From positions 62,001-126,000 of the forward strand of contig CALZEE010000004.1 of assembly GCA_945639195.1 (NCBI GenBank): 64,000 nucleotides of DNA, given 5' to 3'. This document shows positions 16,674 to 25,383 of this stretch, piece by piece. A program made the position numbers and the translations under genes. The stretch's first letter is position 1. Each line of letters starts with the position of its first letter. The stretch comes from an uncultured Ignatzschineria sp. GTDB lineage: Bacteria; Pseudomonadota; Gammaproteobacteria; Cardiobacteriales; Wohlfahrtiimonadaceae. The notes beneath the pieces are model-generated. The model saw only the letters and a list, made by a program, of their open reading frames with translations, had not been told where the DNA came from and ran no database searches.

Positions 16674-18065
16674 TTATACAGGCAAATCAACCCCTGTAAT
16701 CATTTTGAATACTTTTACGGCATAGCGATCTGTCATCCCTGACACAAAGTCCGTCACCTGCTGGACTCTGGTGTAAGGATCATCACTGATCGCCCTGCTA
16801 CTACCAAAAAACTGATCTGGCAAAAACTTCAGCAACATTTTGGTGCGAGCACCTCCACTCGCCCCCTGCTCTACCGCTCCAACAAATGCTTCTAGGAGCG
16901 TATCTAAAACTTTAAAGCCGGCAATTCCGACTTCCAATACCGTATCAGAATGATAAACATGCTCCTGAGAATACGCTTTAATCTTCTGTAATACATGTGT
17001 TGCTGGAATATGATCTAACAAACTATCTGTAAATGCCCCTGTTACAATCGCCTCTTCATTGGCAACAAATACCTTCATTGTTTGATCGATTAAGAGACCG
17101 ATTGCAAAAGCTCTTAAGTATTCTACCCGATCTTTTGTTCTTGTGATTTTATTCAGCTTATTTGTAGGCAATTTATCTTCAACCGTGATGATCTCTTCCA
17201 AGAAATACATAATCTCATCACTACTAATTATTGATAAGCGATAGGCATCTTCTAGATCAACCAAGTGATAACAAATATCATCCGCCGCTTCTAAAAGATA
17301 GGTCAAAGGATGTCTATACCATGCATCTGAAACTTGAGGATGCGGCACCATGTGACACTTTTCAGCCACTTCTCTAAAAAGAGCTTTTTCTGATTGGAAA
17401 TAATTAAATTTTTTAAAGGCGACATGACCCATATCAAGATCTGTACCCGGCTTTTCCGAGCTGGCACATGGATATTTCATAATAGAAGCCAAGACAGGCA
17501 ATGAAAGCTGTAATCCCCCGGCATTATCGGAGTTTTGCAAACGCGTTAATACACGAAAAGCCTGCGCATTCCCCTCAAAAGCAAGAAGATCTGCACGTTG
17601 AGCTGCCGTCATTTTGGAAATCGCAGCAATTCCTACAGGATTTCGCTTAAAGAACCGACTAATTGCCTCTTCCCCCGCATGCCCAAAGGGAGGATTTCCG
17701 ATATCATGCGCTAATGCGCCGGCAGCAAGAATTGCTCCTAAATCAGGAGGGGTCATGTTTTCGAGCCGTCCATTTTCAACAAGATGCTCCCCCAACATTG
17801 TGCCAAAACTGCGACAAACACTACTTACTTCCAAACTATGCGTTAAGCGTGTTCTCACATAATCGGTCTGAGCAAGCGGAAAGACTTGCGTTTTATCTTG
17901 TAATCGACGAAAAGCGGCCGAAAAAATCAGCCGATCAAAATCTTTCTGAAAATCTGTGCGATAACTGGGGATATCAACACGGGTTTCAACACCAAGCCTT
18001 GCTTGAGGAAGTAACGCTTGCCATCGACCTTTTAAATAATCTTGTTCCATCTCATCATGCCCCAT
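16674..18065 (-). CDS. dgt: Deoxyguanosinetriphosphate triphosphohydrolase (HD domain)
   Basis: Hydrolyses dGTP or related dNTPs to nucleoside and triphosphate. The N-terminal signature SYRTDFQKDFDRLIFSAAFRRLQDKTQVFPL is followed by the HD metal motif (RLTHSLEVSSV, then AHDIGNPPFGHAGE) and the second His/Asp region (EAADDICYHLVDLEDA). The 463 residues fit the longer Dgt type. The longest frame begins inside the end of tsaD (11-base overlap); an internal ATG at 18050, just after the tsaD stop, could be the real start. Either way it is translationally coupled to tsaD. Confidence 0.93.
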   Translation of the reverse strand: MGHDEMEQDYLKGRWQALLPQARLGVETRVDIPSYRTDFQKDFDRLIFSAAFRRLQDKTQVFPLAQTDYVRTRLTHSLEVSSVCRSFGTMLGEHLVENGRLENMTPPDLGAILAAGALAHDIGNPPFGHAGEEAISRFFKRNPVGIAAISKMTAAQRADLLAFEGNAQAFRVLTRLQNSDNAGGLQLSLPVLASIMKYPCASSEKPGTDLDMGHVAFKKFNYFQSEKALFREVAEKCHMVPHPQVSDAWYRHPLTYLLEAADDICYHLVDLEDAYRLSIISSDEIMYFLEEIITVEDKLPTNKLNKITRTKDRVEYLRAFAIGLLIDQTMKVFVANEEAIVTGAFTDSLLDHIPATHVLQKIKAYSQEHVYHSDTVLEVGIAGFKVLDTLLEAFVGAVEQGASGGARTKMLLKFLPDQFFGSSRAISDDPYTRVQQVTDFVSGMTDRYAVKVFKMITGVDLPV

Positions 18066-19071
18066 GCTGGCGCTTAGAGAGCTGATCGATTGGCCAGCGC
18101 GCTAAGAGCTTCACCTCAGTGGATGACTCCCCTCGCGAAAGTCGTTCATGCCCAATATAAGCTACCATTGCCCCATTATCCGTACAGAACTCGGAACGAG
18201 GGAAATAGACATTAAAGCCCAATGTTTTCGCGGCATGGCGTAATTCAGCTCGAAGATGCTTATTGGCACCAACCCCACCGGAAACAACCAATTCTGTGGC
18301 GCCTGTCTGTTTGAGTGCTCGAAGAGATTTCTGAATAATCGTATCGACCAATGCATCTTGAAATCCTGCAGCAATATCAGGGTAATCTGCCTTGGTTGCA
18401 GCTTCAATCGTCAAGAGAGCCTTTGTTTTAATCCCACTAAAACTAAATTCAAGCCCCGGTCTATTTAGCATTGGTCTTGGAAACTCAAACTTTGAAGCGT
18501 CGCCATCTTCTGCGAGCCTTGCTAGCTCAGGCCCTCCCGGATATGGTAACCCCATAATTTTAGCCGTCTTATCAAACGCCTCACCAACCGCATCATCTAA
18601 GCTCTCACCAAGTAATTCATAATCGCCAAATTCACGGACCAGTACCAGCTGAGTATGCCCACCCGATACCAACAATGTGACAAATGGGTAGCTTGGCGTC
18701 TCTTCTTCGAGCATTACTGCCATCAGGTGCGCTTCCATATGATTAACCCCTAAAATAGGGATATTCAATGCCAACCCCAAGCCTTGCGCATAGGTTGCAG
18801 CAACCATCAAAGCGCCAATCAGCCCTGGTCCACGAGTAAATGCAACCCCTTCTAGATCTGAAAAATTCAAACCAGCCTCTTCTACAGCGGCATTCACTAA
18901 AAGAGGGAGCTTTCGAATATGATCTCTTGAGGCAAGCTCCGGGACAACACCGCCATACTCTGCATGCAATGCTATCTGTGAGTAGAGTTGATGGGCTAAC
19001 AACCCTTTTTCGCTGCAATAAATTGCAACCCCTGTCTCATCACAAGAACTCTCTATTCCTAATACAATCAC
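18055..19071 (-). CDS. tsaD: tRNA N6-adenosine threonylcarbamoyltransferase TsaD
   Basis: Transfers the threonylcarbamoyl group to A37 of tRNAs reading ANN codons, with TsaB and TsaE. It begins VLGIESSCDETG; the metal pair is in NHMEAH (His111, His115), then LLVSGGHTQL, DDAVGEAFDKTAK, YPGGPELA, FSFSGIKT and CTDNGAMVAY. The open frame starts 13 codons earlier at 19110, but a GTG at 19071 has AGAGG upstream and gives the family N-terminus (338 residues). It overlaps dgt at its 3' end. Confidence 0.97.
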   Translation of the reverse strand: MIVLGIESSCDETGVAIYCSEKGLLAHQLYSQIALHAEYGGVVPELASRDHIRKLPLLVNAAVEEAGLNFSDLEGVAFTRGPGLIGALMVAATYAQGLGLALNIPILGVNHMEAHLMAVMLEEETPSYPFVTLLVSGGHTQLVLVREFGDYELLGESLDDAVGEAFDKTAKIMGLPYPGGPELARLAEDGDASKFEFPRPMLNRPGLEFSFSGIKTKALLTIEAATKADYPDIAAGFQDALVDTIIQKSLRALKQTGATELVVSGGVGANKHLRAELRHAAKTLGFNVYFPRSEFCTDNGAMVAYIGHERLSRGESSTEVKLLARWPIDQLSKRQHGA

Positions 19072-19150
19072 AATTACGCCTCTAATTTTTTCTATTGCTG
19101 AATCAAACACCGCACAATATATGTGTGAAATGATCTCAATAAAGCCATTA

Positions 19151-19208
19151 AAACAGTAAAGTAGTTAGATCTTTTTGTGCGTTACTAGATCTCACTACTT
19201 TACTGTTT
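19151..19208. repeat. Long inverted repeat between dgkA and tsaD
   Basis: Two perfect 15-base arms (AAACAGTAAAGTAGT / ACTACTTTACTGTTT) enclose a 28-base centre in which AGATCT can also pair. It lies about 80 bases upstream of the tsaD start and about 130 bases after the dgkA stop. The minus-strand end is followed by TTTT, so it may terminate dgkA, but it is longer than the other terminators here. Confidence 0.6.
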
Positions 19209-19336
19209 CTTATTTGATGTTTTCATATCAATTAATATCTTGAACAATCAGATTAATCGACTTATGAATCCTTACTTATACTTCTTATAATCATGCTTAT
19301 CACTTTCACTTTATTTAAGTAGTCCCGCACATTCCA

Positions 19337-19720
19337 TCAAGCTCCCGGATAAAGCAGAACTGAGGCCCAGACAATGATAAACATGACAATTGCAACCATG
19401 ACGAGTGCTGAGCCAATATCCTTTGCCTGTCCAGATAAAGGATGGTGCTCTGAACCGATACGATCAACTACGGCTTCTAGTGCTGAGTTTACAAGCTCCA
19501 TTAAAAAGACCAGCAATGCACTCCCTAACAAAAGCGCAAGTTCAACGCCATTCTTTGCGAGAAAAAAGGCAAGCGGAACAATAACAATGCCAGCAATTAC
19601 CTCTTGTCTTATCGCTGCCTCATTACAATAAGCTGCTCTTAACCCTTTTATAGAATATCCAGTAGCCGCTATTATTCGTTTTAGCCCTTTATTTCCAGGC
19701 TTATTCATTTTATCTGACAC
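19337..19720 (-). CDS. dgkA: Diacylglycerol kinase (prokaryotic, membrane)
   Basis: Small trimeric inner-membrane kinase that phosphorylates diacylglycerol to phosphatidic acid. It shows the family signature NEAAIRQE, LVNSALEAVVDRIGSEHHPLSGQAKDIGSA, and three membrane helices. The frame extends to an ATG at 19741, but GGAAGGGGG followed by a GTG at 19720 looks like the real initiation site (127 residues; an ATG at 19708 would give 123, like E. coli). It is followed by the long hairpin at 19151-19208. Confidence 0.94.
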   Translation of the reverse strand: MSDKMNKPGNKGLKRIIAATGYSIKGLRAAYCNEAAIRQEVIAGIVIVPLAFFLAKNGVELALLLGSALLVFLMELVNSALEAVVDRIGSEHHPLSGQAKDIGSALVMVAIVMFIIVWASVLLYPGA

Positions 19721-19801
19721 AAAAGCCCCCTTCCATCTCAAAAGAATTGGTCTTTAGATTAATAAAGACAGCACTAAAAATGCGCACGACAGGACAACCA
19801 C

Positions 19802-19948
19802 CTATCTTGGAAGTTCAACTTCAATGATCTGATTCGATTCACGCTCTTTATCTGTATCATCTAGCATCACCCAGACAATGAAGGCAATAATGAGAAGTAA
19901 ATAGAGCCACTTAAAAGATCTTTTTGATTTTTTTTGTTCGTAATACAT
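19802..19948 (-). CDS. Small single-helix membrane protein, 48 residues
   Basis: An open frame from ATG 19948 to TAG 19802 encodes 48 residues. It has a basic N-terminus (MYYEQKKSKRSFK), a hydrophobic helix (about residues 14-28, WLYLLLIIAFIVWVM) and an acidic, polar tail. The charge pattern suggests N-in, C-out topology. It lies upstream of dgkA on the same strand and opposite to topA. The ribosome site is weak, so this rests on composition and position. Not recognised as a known family. Confidence 0.45.
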   Translation of the reverse strand: MYYEQKKSKRSFKWLYLLLIIAFIVWVMLDDTDKERESNQIIEVELPR

Positions 19949-20122
19949 AGTGATATAAATTCTGCTTTTTAAGGTTAATTTAAAGAGATCGCTTGAAATC
20001 TTAAAACAAATTACTCAAACTACTACTTCGTTTTGAAATAGCTGAATTTGATATTGTAGCAAATCCAAATCCCTTTGAACTATAAAATTAGAATAAACAA
20101 TCGTAGGATAATAAAAAATTAA

Positions 20123-22684
20123 ATGAGTAAATCATTAGTTATTGTTGAGTCTCCCGCGAAAGCGAAAACCATCGAAAAGTATTTAGGAAAGAATTTTACA
20201 GTTCTTGCCTCTTTTGGTCACGTGCGTGCATTAGTACGTAAGCAAGGCTCTGTTGATCCAGATGATAACTTTGCTATGAAATACGAGGTGATTCCACAAA
20301 ACAAAAAACACCTTACCGCGATTGAAAAAGCTCTCAAAGATGCTGACAACCTCATGCTCGCAACTGACCCGGATAGAGAAGGTGAAGCGATCTCATGGCA
20401 TATTCTTGAGTATCTCAAAGAAAAACGTGCACTTACCGGAAAAAAAATTACCCGCGTGGTATTTAACGAGATTACTAAAAGTGCTGTTGAATATGCGGTA
20501 GCTCATCCCCGCCAAGTAGATATGGACATGGTTGAAGCGCAACAAGCAAGAACAGCTCTTGACTACCTAGTAGGATTCAATCTTTCACCTTTACTCTGGA
20601 AAAAAATTAGCCCAGGTCTCTCTGCTGGTCGTGTACAATCCCCGGCACTTCGTATGATTGTTGAACGCGAAGACGAGATCAATGCTTTCGTAAGCCAAGA
20701 ATACTGGTCTATTTTTGCCAACATGGCCAAAGATCAATCAACATTCTCTGGCAAACTCACTGAATATCAGAGCACAAAGGTCGAACAGTTCTCCTTTACT
20801 GATGAAAAAAGTGCACTTGCTGTTCAAGAAACACTACAAGCGCAATTTGGCACGGCAATCCCCGTTTATAATGTTGAAAAGAAACAACGTAAACGTAATC
20901 CGGCAGCGCCCTTTACAACATCAACACTGCAACAAGAAGCCTCTCGAAAACTTCGCTTTAGTACTTCTAGAACGATGCGCACAGCTCAGGATCTCTACGA
21001 AGGGATTAATCTTGGTCATGACACAATTGGTTTAATCACCTATATGCGTACGGACTCGGTTGCGTTATCAAATGAAGCGCTAGAAGATATCCGTAAATAT
21101 ATTCTCTCTAAACATGGCAAAGAGTATTTACCCAAGGAACCTCGAGAATACAAAACAAAAGCAAAAAATGCCCAAGAAGCGCATGAGGCGATTCGCCCAA
21201 CGTCTGTATTTAGGACACCTGAATCAGTTAAAGAACATTTAACTTCCGATCAATTTAGACTCTATGAACTCATATGGAAACGCGCAATTGCGTCACAAAT
21301 GAAATCAGCAGTCATGGATACAACATCCATTGATCTCGGTGAAAAAGGTCTTCATACCTTTAGAGTAACCGGTTCTACAATCGCTTTCCCTGGATTTATG
21401 AGCCTATACCTTGAAGATGTTGATGATGAAAAAGAAGATCAAAAAGAGGAGGATCGTATCCTCCCTGAAATGAAAGAAGGTGACAAGATTGCATTAGAAG
21501 GTATTACGCCGAACCAACACTTTACTGAGCCGCCACCCCGTTACACTGAGGCATCACTCGTAAAATCATTAGAAGAGTTTGGAATTGGTCGTCCTTCAAC
21601 CTATGCGTCTATTATCTCAACGCTTCAAAATCGCGAGTATGTGATTCTTGATAACCGCCGTTTCACGCCGACAGATATGGGGAAAATTGTTTCTCGATTC
21701 CTCTCATCTGAATTTACCCGCATTGTGGATTATGAATTTACGGCATTAATGGAAGATAACCTTGATGAAGTTTCTCGTGGTGAAAAAGAGCGCATCCCGC
21801 TTCTTAATGAATTCTGGACACCCTTTATCGCTCAATGTGAGTTTGTTGAAGAGAATGTAACACGTGCGGAAGTCGCCCAAGCAAAAGTACTAGGGGAAGA
21901 TCCAAAATCTGGTAAGCCTGTCTCTGTTCGCATAGGTCGTTATGGACCATTTGCACAAATCGGAGATAAAGATGATGAGGACAAACCCAAATTTGCCTCA
22001 CTTTTACCTGGTCAAAGTATCGATACCATTACTTTCGATGAAGCGATGGCGCTTTTCCGCCTACCTCGCGTTTTAGGTCAAGGCGAAGATGGCTATGATA
22101 TTCGCGCAAACATTGGTCGCTTTGGTCCCTACATCCAATATGGTCCTCGTAAGTTTGTGTCACTAAAAGAAGATGATCCTTATAGTGTAAGTTTTGAACG
22201 CGCAGTTGAAGTTGTTGAAGCACATAAAGCAGCAGAAGCTGCAAAATTCATCAATTCTTTCCAAGATGGCGAGACTTTGATAGAGATCATTAATGGTCGT
22301 TTCGGTCCTTATGTAACAGATGGCACTAAAAATGCGAAAGTACCGAAAGATGTTGATCCGGCAAAACTTACGCTCGAAGAGTGTAAAGAGATGATCGAAA
22401 AGGCCCCTGCAAAAGGTCGTCGTAAAGCAGCAGCTAAAAAGACCACGACGAAAAAAGCTGCAGATAAAGAGACAAAGGCTGAGACTAAGAAAAAAGCCGT
22501 TCCTAAAACTGCTGCCAAGAAGTCAACAGCTAAAGCCACCACAAAAACAGCAACTAAAACGACAACCAAAACCACTACTGCTAAAAAAGCAGCCCCTAAA
22601 AAGGCGGTAGAAAAAACAACAACTAAGAAAGCGACTCCTAAAAAAGCCGCACCGAAAAAGACGACTCCTGAAAAAGAATCGTAA
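20123..22684 (+). CDS. topA: DNA topoisomerase I, zinc-ribbon-free type with Lys-rich tail
   Basis: Relaxes negative supercoils. The 853 residues contain the Toprim domain (LVIVESPAKAKTI, ATDPDREGEAISWH), the catalytic Tyr307 in GLITYMRTDS, and PSTYASIISTLQNREYV. After about residue 585 come three Toprim_Crpt-type repeats (IGRYGPFAQIG, IGRFGPYIQYG, INGRFGPYVTDG) instead of the four-cysteine zinc ribbons of E. coli TopA; only two cysteines occur in the whole protein, with no CxxC. The last about 85 residues are a Lys/Ala/Thr-rich tail made of short imperfect repeats, likely a DNA-binding tail. A terminator follows. Confidence 0.97.
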   Translation: MSKSLVIVESPAKAKTIEKYLGKNFTVLASFGHVRALVRKQGSVDPDDNFAMKYEVIPQNKKHLTAIEKALKDADNLMLATDPDREGEAISWHILEYLKEKRALTGKKITRVVFNEITKSAVEYAVAHPRQVDMDMVEAQQARTALDYLVGFNLSPLLWKKISPGLSAGRVQSPALRMIVEREDEINAFVSQEYWSIFANMAKDQSTFSGKLTEYQSTKVEQFSFTDEKSALAVQETLQAQFGTAIPVYNVEKKQRKRNPAAPFTTSTLQQEASRKLRFSTSRTMRTAQDLYEGINLGHDTIGLITYMRTDSVALSNEALEDIRKYILSKHGKEYLPKEPREYKTKAKNAQEAHEAIRPTSVFRTPESVKEHLTSDQFRLYELIWKRAIASQMKSAVMDTTSIDLGEKGLHTFRVTGSTIAFPGFMSLYLEDVDDEKEDQKEEDRILPEMKEGDKIALEGITPNQHFTEPPPRYTEASLVKSLEEFGIGRPSTYASIISTLQNREYVILDNRRFTPTDMGKIVSRFLSSEFTRIVDYEFTALMEDNLDEVSRGEKERIPLLNEFWTPFIAQCEFVEENVTRAEVAQAKVLGEDPKSGKPVSVRIGRYGPFAQIGDKDDEDKPKFASLLPGQSIDTITFDEAMALFRLPRVLGQGEDGYDIRANIGRFGPYIQYGPRKFVSLKEDDPYSVSFERAVEVVEAHKAAEAAKFINSFQDGETLIEIINGRFGPYVTDGTKNAKVPKDVDPAKLTLEECKEMIEKAPAKGRRKAAAKKTTTKKAADKETKAETKKKAVPKTAAKKSTAKATTKTATKTTTKTTTAKKAAPKKAVEKTTTKKATPKKAAPKKTTPEKES

Positions 22685-22700
22685 ATTTCGATATACTAGG

Positions 22701-22728
22701 AAGGGAGTTTTTAAACTCCCTTTTTTAT
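22701..22728 (+). terminator. Terminator of topA
   Basis: AAGGGAGTTT pairs with AAACTCCCTT, followed by a T-run, 17 bases after the topA stop. Confidence 0.93.
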
Positions 22729-22837
22729 TTTTATTTTTATATCTATTATTGATATTTGTTTCGTTTCATTTCGAGCGCACATCTTGATAGATGTTCGCCC
22801 GCATGCGCCGCTATTTTAAAAGAAGAGATCACCTAAT

Positions 22838-24217
22838 ATGTTGCAAGAAAAACCCTATATTCTTATCGTAGATGATGAAAAAGATATCTGTAACCTTGTC
22901 AGTGACATTTTGCAAGATGAAGGTTACGACGTTGCAATGGCATATAATGGTAACGAAGCAAAAATCCTGAAAGCTAAGCGCGAACCTGATCTTATCCTTC
23001 TTGATATTTGGATGCCAGATATTGATGGCATCACTCTTTTAGAATCTTGGCGTACAAATGGAGAACTCCACTGCCCTGTTATCATGATGAGCGGGCATGG
23101 GACACTTGAGCATGCAATTGAAGCGACAAAACTTGGCGCGTCAGACTTTTTAGAGAAACCATTGACCCTCGCCAAGCTTTTACTCGTCGTTGAGAAAACA
23201 TTAGCGGAATCTCAACAAATACCATCCACCATTCAAAGTAATAGTATTCCTACATCAAATATCAAACCCTTTGAGCCGGTTGGTCGAAGCATTACAATGA
23301 ATACGTTTCGCCAAAAACTCAAAGAAGCGGCACTATCTGACGTCAATGTACTCTTAATGCATACCTTTGGCTCTGAAGTTGCAGGGATTGCTAGTTTTAT
23401 ACACGCAAGCTCTCAGCGTAAAAATGCGCCCTTCTTTGAACTCAACTTCAATACCTTAACGCTCAATGATGTGAAAGATCTTATCGAAAATGCAGATAAG
23501 CGCTCTCAACTACTACAATCGATCGAGGGTGGCACGCTCTACCTGAGTAATCTTGAGCAAGCCGATGATCGCGCTCAAAAGCTCATTTATGATTTATTGC
23601 AAACAAAATCCTATATTCATCCCCAAAGCGGCGCTTTAGTGACTTCCAATATCCGCTATCTCTTCTCTGCACAATTAAGCCTACTATCACTGATTGAAAG
23701 CGGTGAATTTAATGAAGATTTATGGCATCTAATTAATGTAGTTCTCATCGAGATTCCCTCTCTGTCTGAACATCCTGAAGATGTTCCTGAACTCATTAGC
23801 TACTATGTTCATCACTTTGTTGAAGATAAGCACCTTACCTATCGCCACTTTGCCATTGCTGCCCAAAACCGTTTGCGAAATCATCATTGGAAAGGCAATA
23901 ATCTCGCGCTTAAAAATATTATTCAGCGATTACTCGTTCTTGGAAAAAGTGATGAAGTCTCTTTAGAAGAGGTCAATAGCGCATTGGAGCAAGATCTTAA
24001 AACAGAACAGCATGAGCCCATCACCTCGACAGATCATCTATTACTACATCTCCCACTTCGTGAAGCAAGAGAACAATTTGAGAGATCGTATCTCATCGCA
24101 CAATATGAACGTTCTGAAGGGAATATCGCGAATCTAGCAGAGCTCGTTGGAATGGAAAGAACAAATCTCTATCGTAAGCTCAAATCACTCGATATAGATC
24201 CTAAAAAAGGCTATTAG
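22838..24217 (+). CDS. NtrX-like response regulator with degenerate sigma-54 ATPase domain
   Basis: A receiver domain (residues 1-125) has the acidic pair D12-D13, phospho-acceptor D56 in LLDIWMPDIDG, and the conserved Lys in FLEKPL. Then comes a domain aligned with the AAA+ module of NtrC-family activators (about 145-385), but key motifs are lost: Walker A GESGTGKE is replaced by MHTFGSEVAGI, no GAFTGA loop is visible, and Walker B GGTLFLDEI is GGTLYLSNLE. The Fis-type helix-turn-helix at the C-terminus (about 410-455, NIANLAELVGMERTNLYRKLK) is intact. It should bind DNA and respond to phosphorylation but not drive sigma-54 promoter opening. No histidine kinase (NtrY) is adjacent. Overall closest to NtrX. 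Confidence 0.82.
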   Translation: MLQEKPYILIVDDEKDICNLVSDILQDEGYDVAMAYNGNEAKILKAKREPDLILLDIWMPDIDGITLLESWRTNGELHCPVIMMSGHGTLEHAIEATKLGASDFLEKPLTLAKLLLVVEKTLAESQQIPSTIQSNSIPTSNIKPFEPVGRSITMNTFRQKLKEAALSDVNVLLMHTFGSEVAGIASFIHASSQRKNAPFFELNFNTLTLNDVKDLIENADKRSQLLQSIEGGTLYLSNLEQADDRAQKLIYDLLQTKSYIHPQSGALVTSNIRYLFSAQLSLLSLIESGEFNEDLWHLINVVLIEIPSLSEHPEDVPELISYYVHHFVEDKHLTYRHFAIAAQNRLRNHHWKGNNLALKNIIQRLLVLGKSDEVSLEEVNSALEQDLKTEQHEPITSTDHLLLHLPLREAREQFERSYLIAQYERSEGNIANLAELVGMERTNLYRKLKSLDIDPKKGY

Positions 24218-24226
24218 TCACGTATT

Positions 24227-24257
24227 ACTCAACTGAGTGAGGATAGCTCAGTTGAGT
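24227..24257 (+). terminator. Hairpin after the NtrX-like gene
   Basis: ACTCAACTGAG and CTCAGTTGAGT form a perfect 11-bp stem with a 9-base loop, 10 bases past the stop. The T-run after it is short (TTTAAT), so termination may be modest. Confidence 0.6.
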
Positions 24258-24485
24258 TTAATCATATCCGATATGCTCGACCCGGCAATTCTAGCGCTCT
24301 AGGATAAATGTCCTACGCTCAATAACAAGAGTCTGTGCGTGTTTATTGAGACTATTTCACTTCGCAAATGACTTCCCTGTGTCATAGCCTCTTAACATCA
24401 ATCATCACAACACGAACTCTCGGCGATCCAAAGCTTATCTAAAATCTCAATTTAAAGTTTCAGCGAATATTTAGAGGAATCATAC

Positions 24486-25199
24486 ATGGATACAATCTCT
24501 TTAATCGATAATATTAATCGTGTGAATGAACGGATCTATAAAGCCGCACTTAAAGCAGGAAGAGATCCTCAATCAATCGCCCTTCTACTCGCTACAAAAA
24601 CGCGCACACCGGCACTCATTAATCAGGCAATTGAGCTTGGCTATGGCCTTATCGGTGAAAACAGAGCGCAAGAACTCGTTGAAAAAGCGCCACACCTTCT
24701 GAAAACAGAAACGACGATAACGCCCCGGGAAACCCATTTCATTGGAGCATTACAAGGCAATAAAGTTAACGAAGTCACCGCATTTGCAGATTGTATCCAG
24801 AGCGTTGATCGTACTCGTATTGCTCGCAGAATTCATCAATATGCCCTTGATAATGGGATTCAGAAATCCATTATGATCCAAGTCAACAGCAGTCGAGATC
24901 CCAATAAGCAAGGCGTTTTACCAGAAGATCTCCCACAATTTTTAACAGATATTGCCTCATTCTCAACCTTAACGATTAAAGGACTCATGACTATAGGCCT
25001 TCAATCTGATGATGAATCGATCATTAGAAAAGGCTTTTCTGATCTAAGAATCCTTCAGGAGAGCATGATAGCTCGTGAATTACTGCCTAAAAATGCGACA
25101 GAGCTATCAATGGGGATGAGTCAGGATTTAGAGCTCGCAATCCTTGAAGGATCAACAATATTGCGGGTTGGCAGTGATATATTTGGTCAACGAATTTAA
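24486..25199 (+). CDS. yggS: YggS-family pyridoxal phosphate homeostasis protein (PLPBP)
   Basis: Binds PLP through a Schiff base and buffers vitamin B6 and amino acid balance; no enzymatic turnover is known. The fold-type III barrel is evident. Lys38 in LLLATKTRTP is the PLP lysine, followed by IGENRAQELVEK, HFIGALQGNKV, MIQVNSSRDPNKQG, LTIKGLMTIG and LSMGMSQDLELAILEGSTILRVGSDIFG. 237 residues is normal. A GAGGAA ribosome site precedes the ATG. Usual partners (proC, pilT) are not beside it. Confidence 0.95.
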   Translation: MDTISLIDNINRVNERIYKAALKAGRDPQSIALLLATKTRTPALINQAIELGYGLIGENRAQELVEKAPHLLKTETTITPRETHFIGALQGNKVNEVTAFADCIQSVDRTRIARRIHQYALDNGIQKSIMIQVNSSRDPNKQGVLPEDLPQFLTDIASFSTLTIKGLMTIGLQSDDESIIRKGFSDLRILQESMIARELLPKNATELSMGMSQDLELAILEGSTILRVGSDIFGQRI

Positions 25200-25258
25200 A
25201 TTCCATCAGTATCAATTCTTTTTTATCACAAATTTTAGGACTTTTTTTCAATAATATC

Positions 25259-25286
25259 CTTGAAGTCTGAAAAAACGTTCCCATAT
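25259..25286 (+). promoter_or_regulatory. Sigma-32 heat-shock promoter of dnaK
   Basis: CTTGAAG at 25259-25265 and CCCATAT at 25280-25286, spaced 14 bases, closely match the sigma-32 consensus (CTTGAAA, CCCATnT). It lies about 100 bases before the dnaK ATG. Confidence 0.85.
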
Positions 25287-25383
25287 TGTATTCAGACAAA
25301 GAGATGACTTACTTACGATATAAGCCCATCTCCAACATAAAACGACTATTAAATTAAAAGTAATAAATAAAAGGAAATTAATA

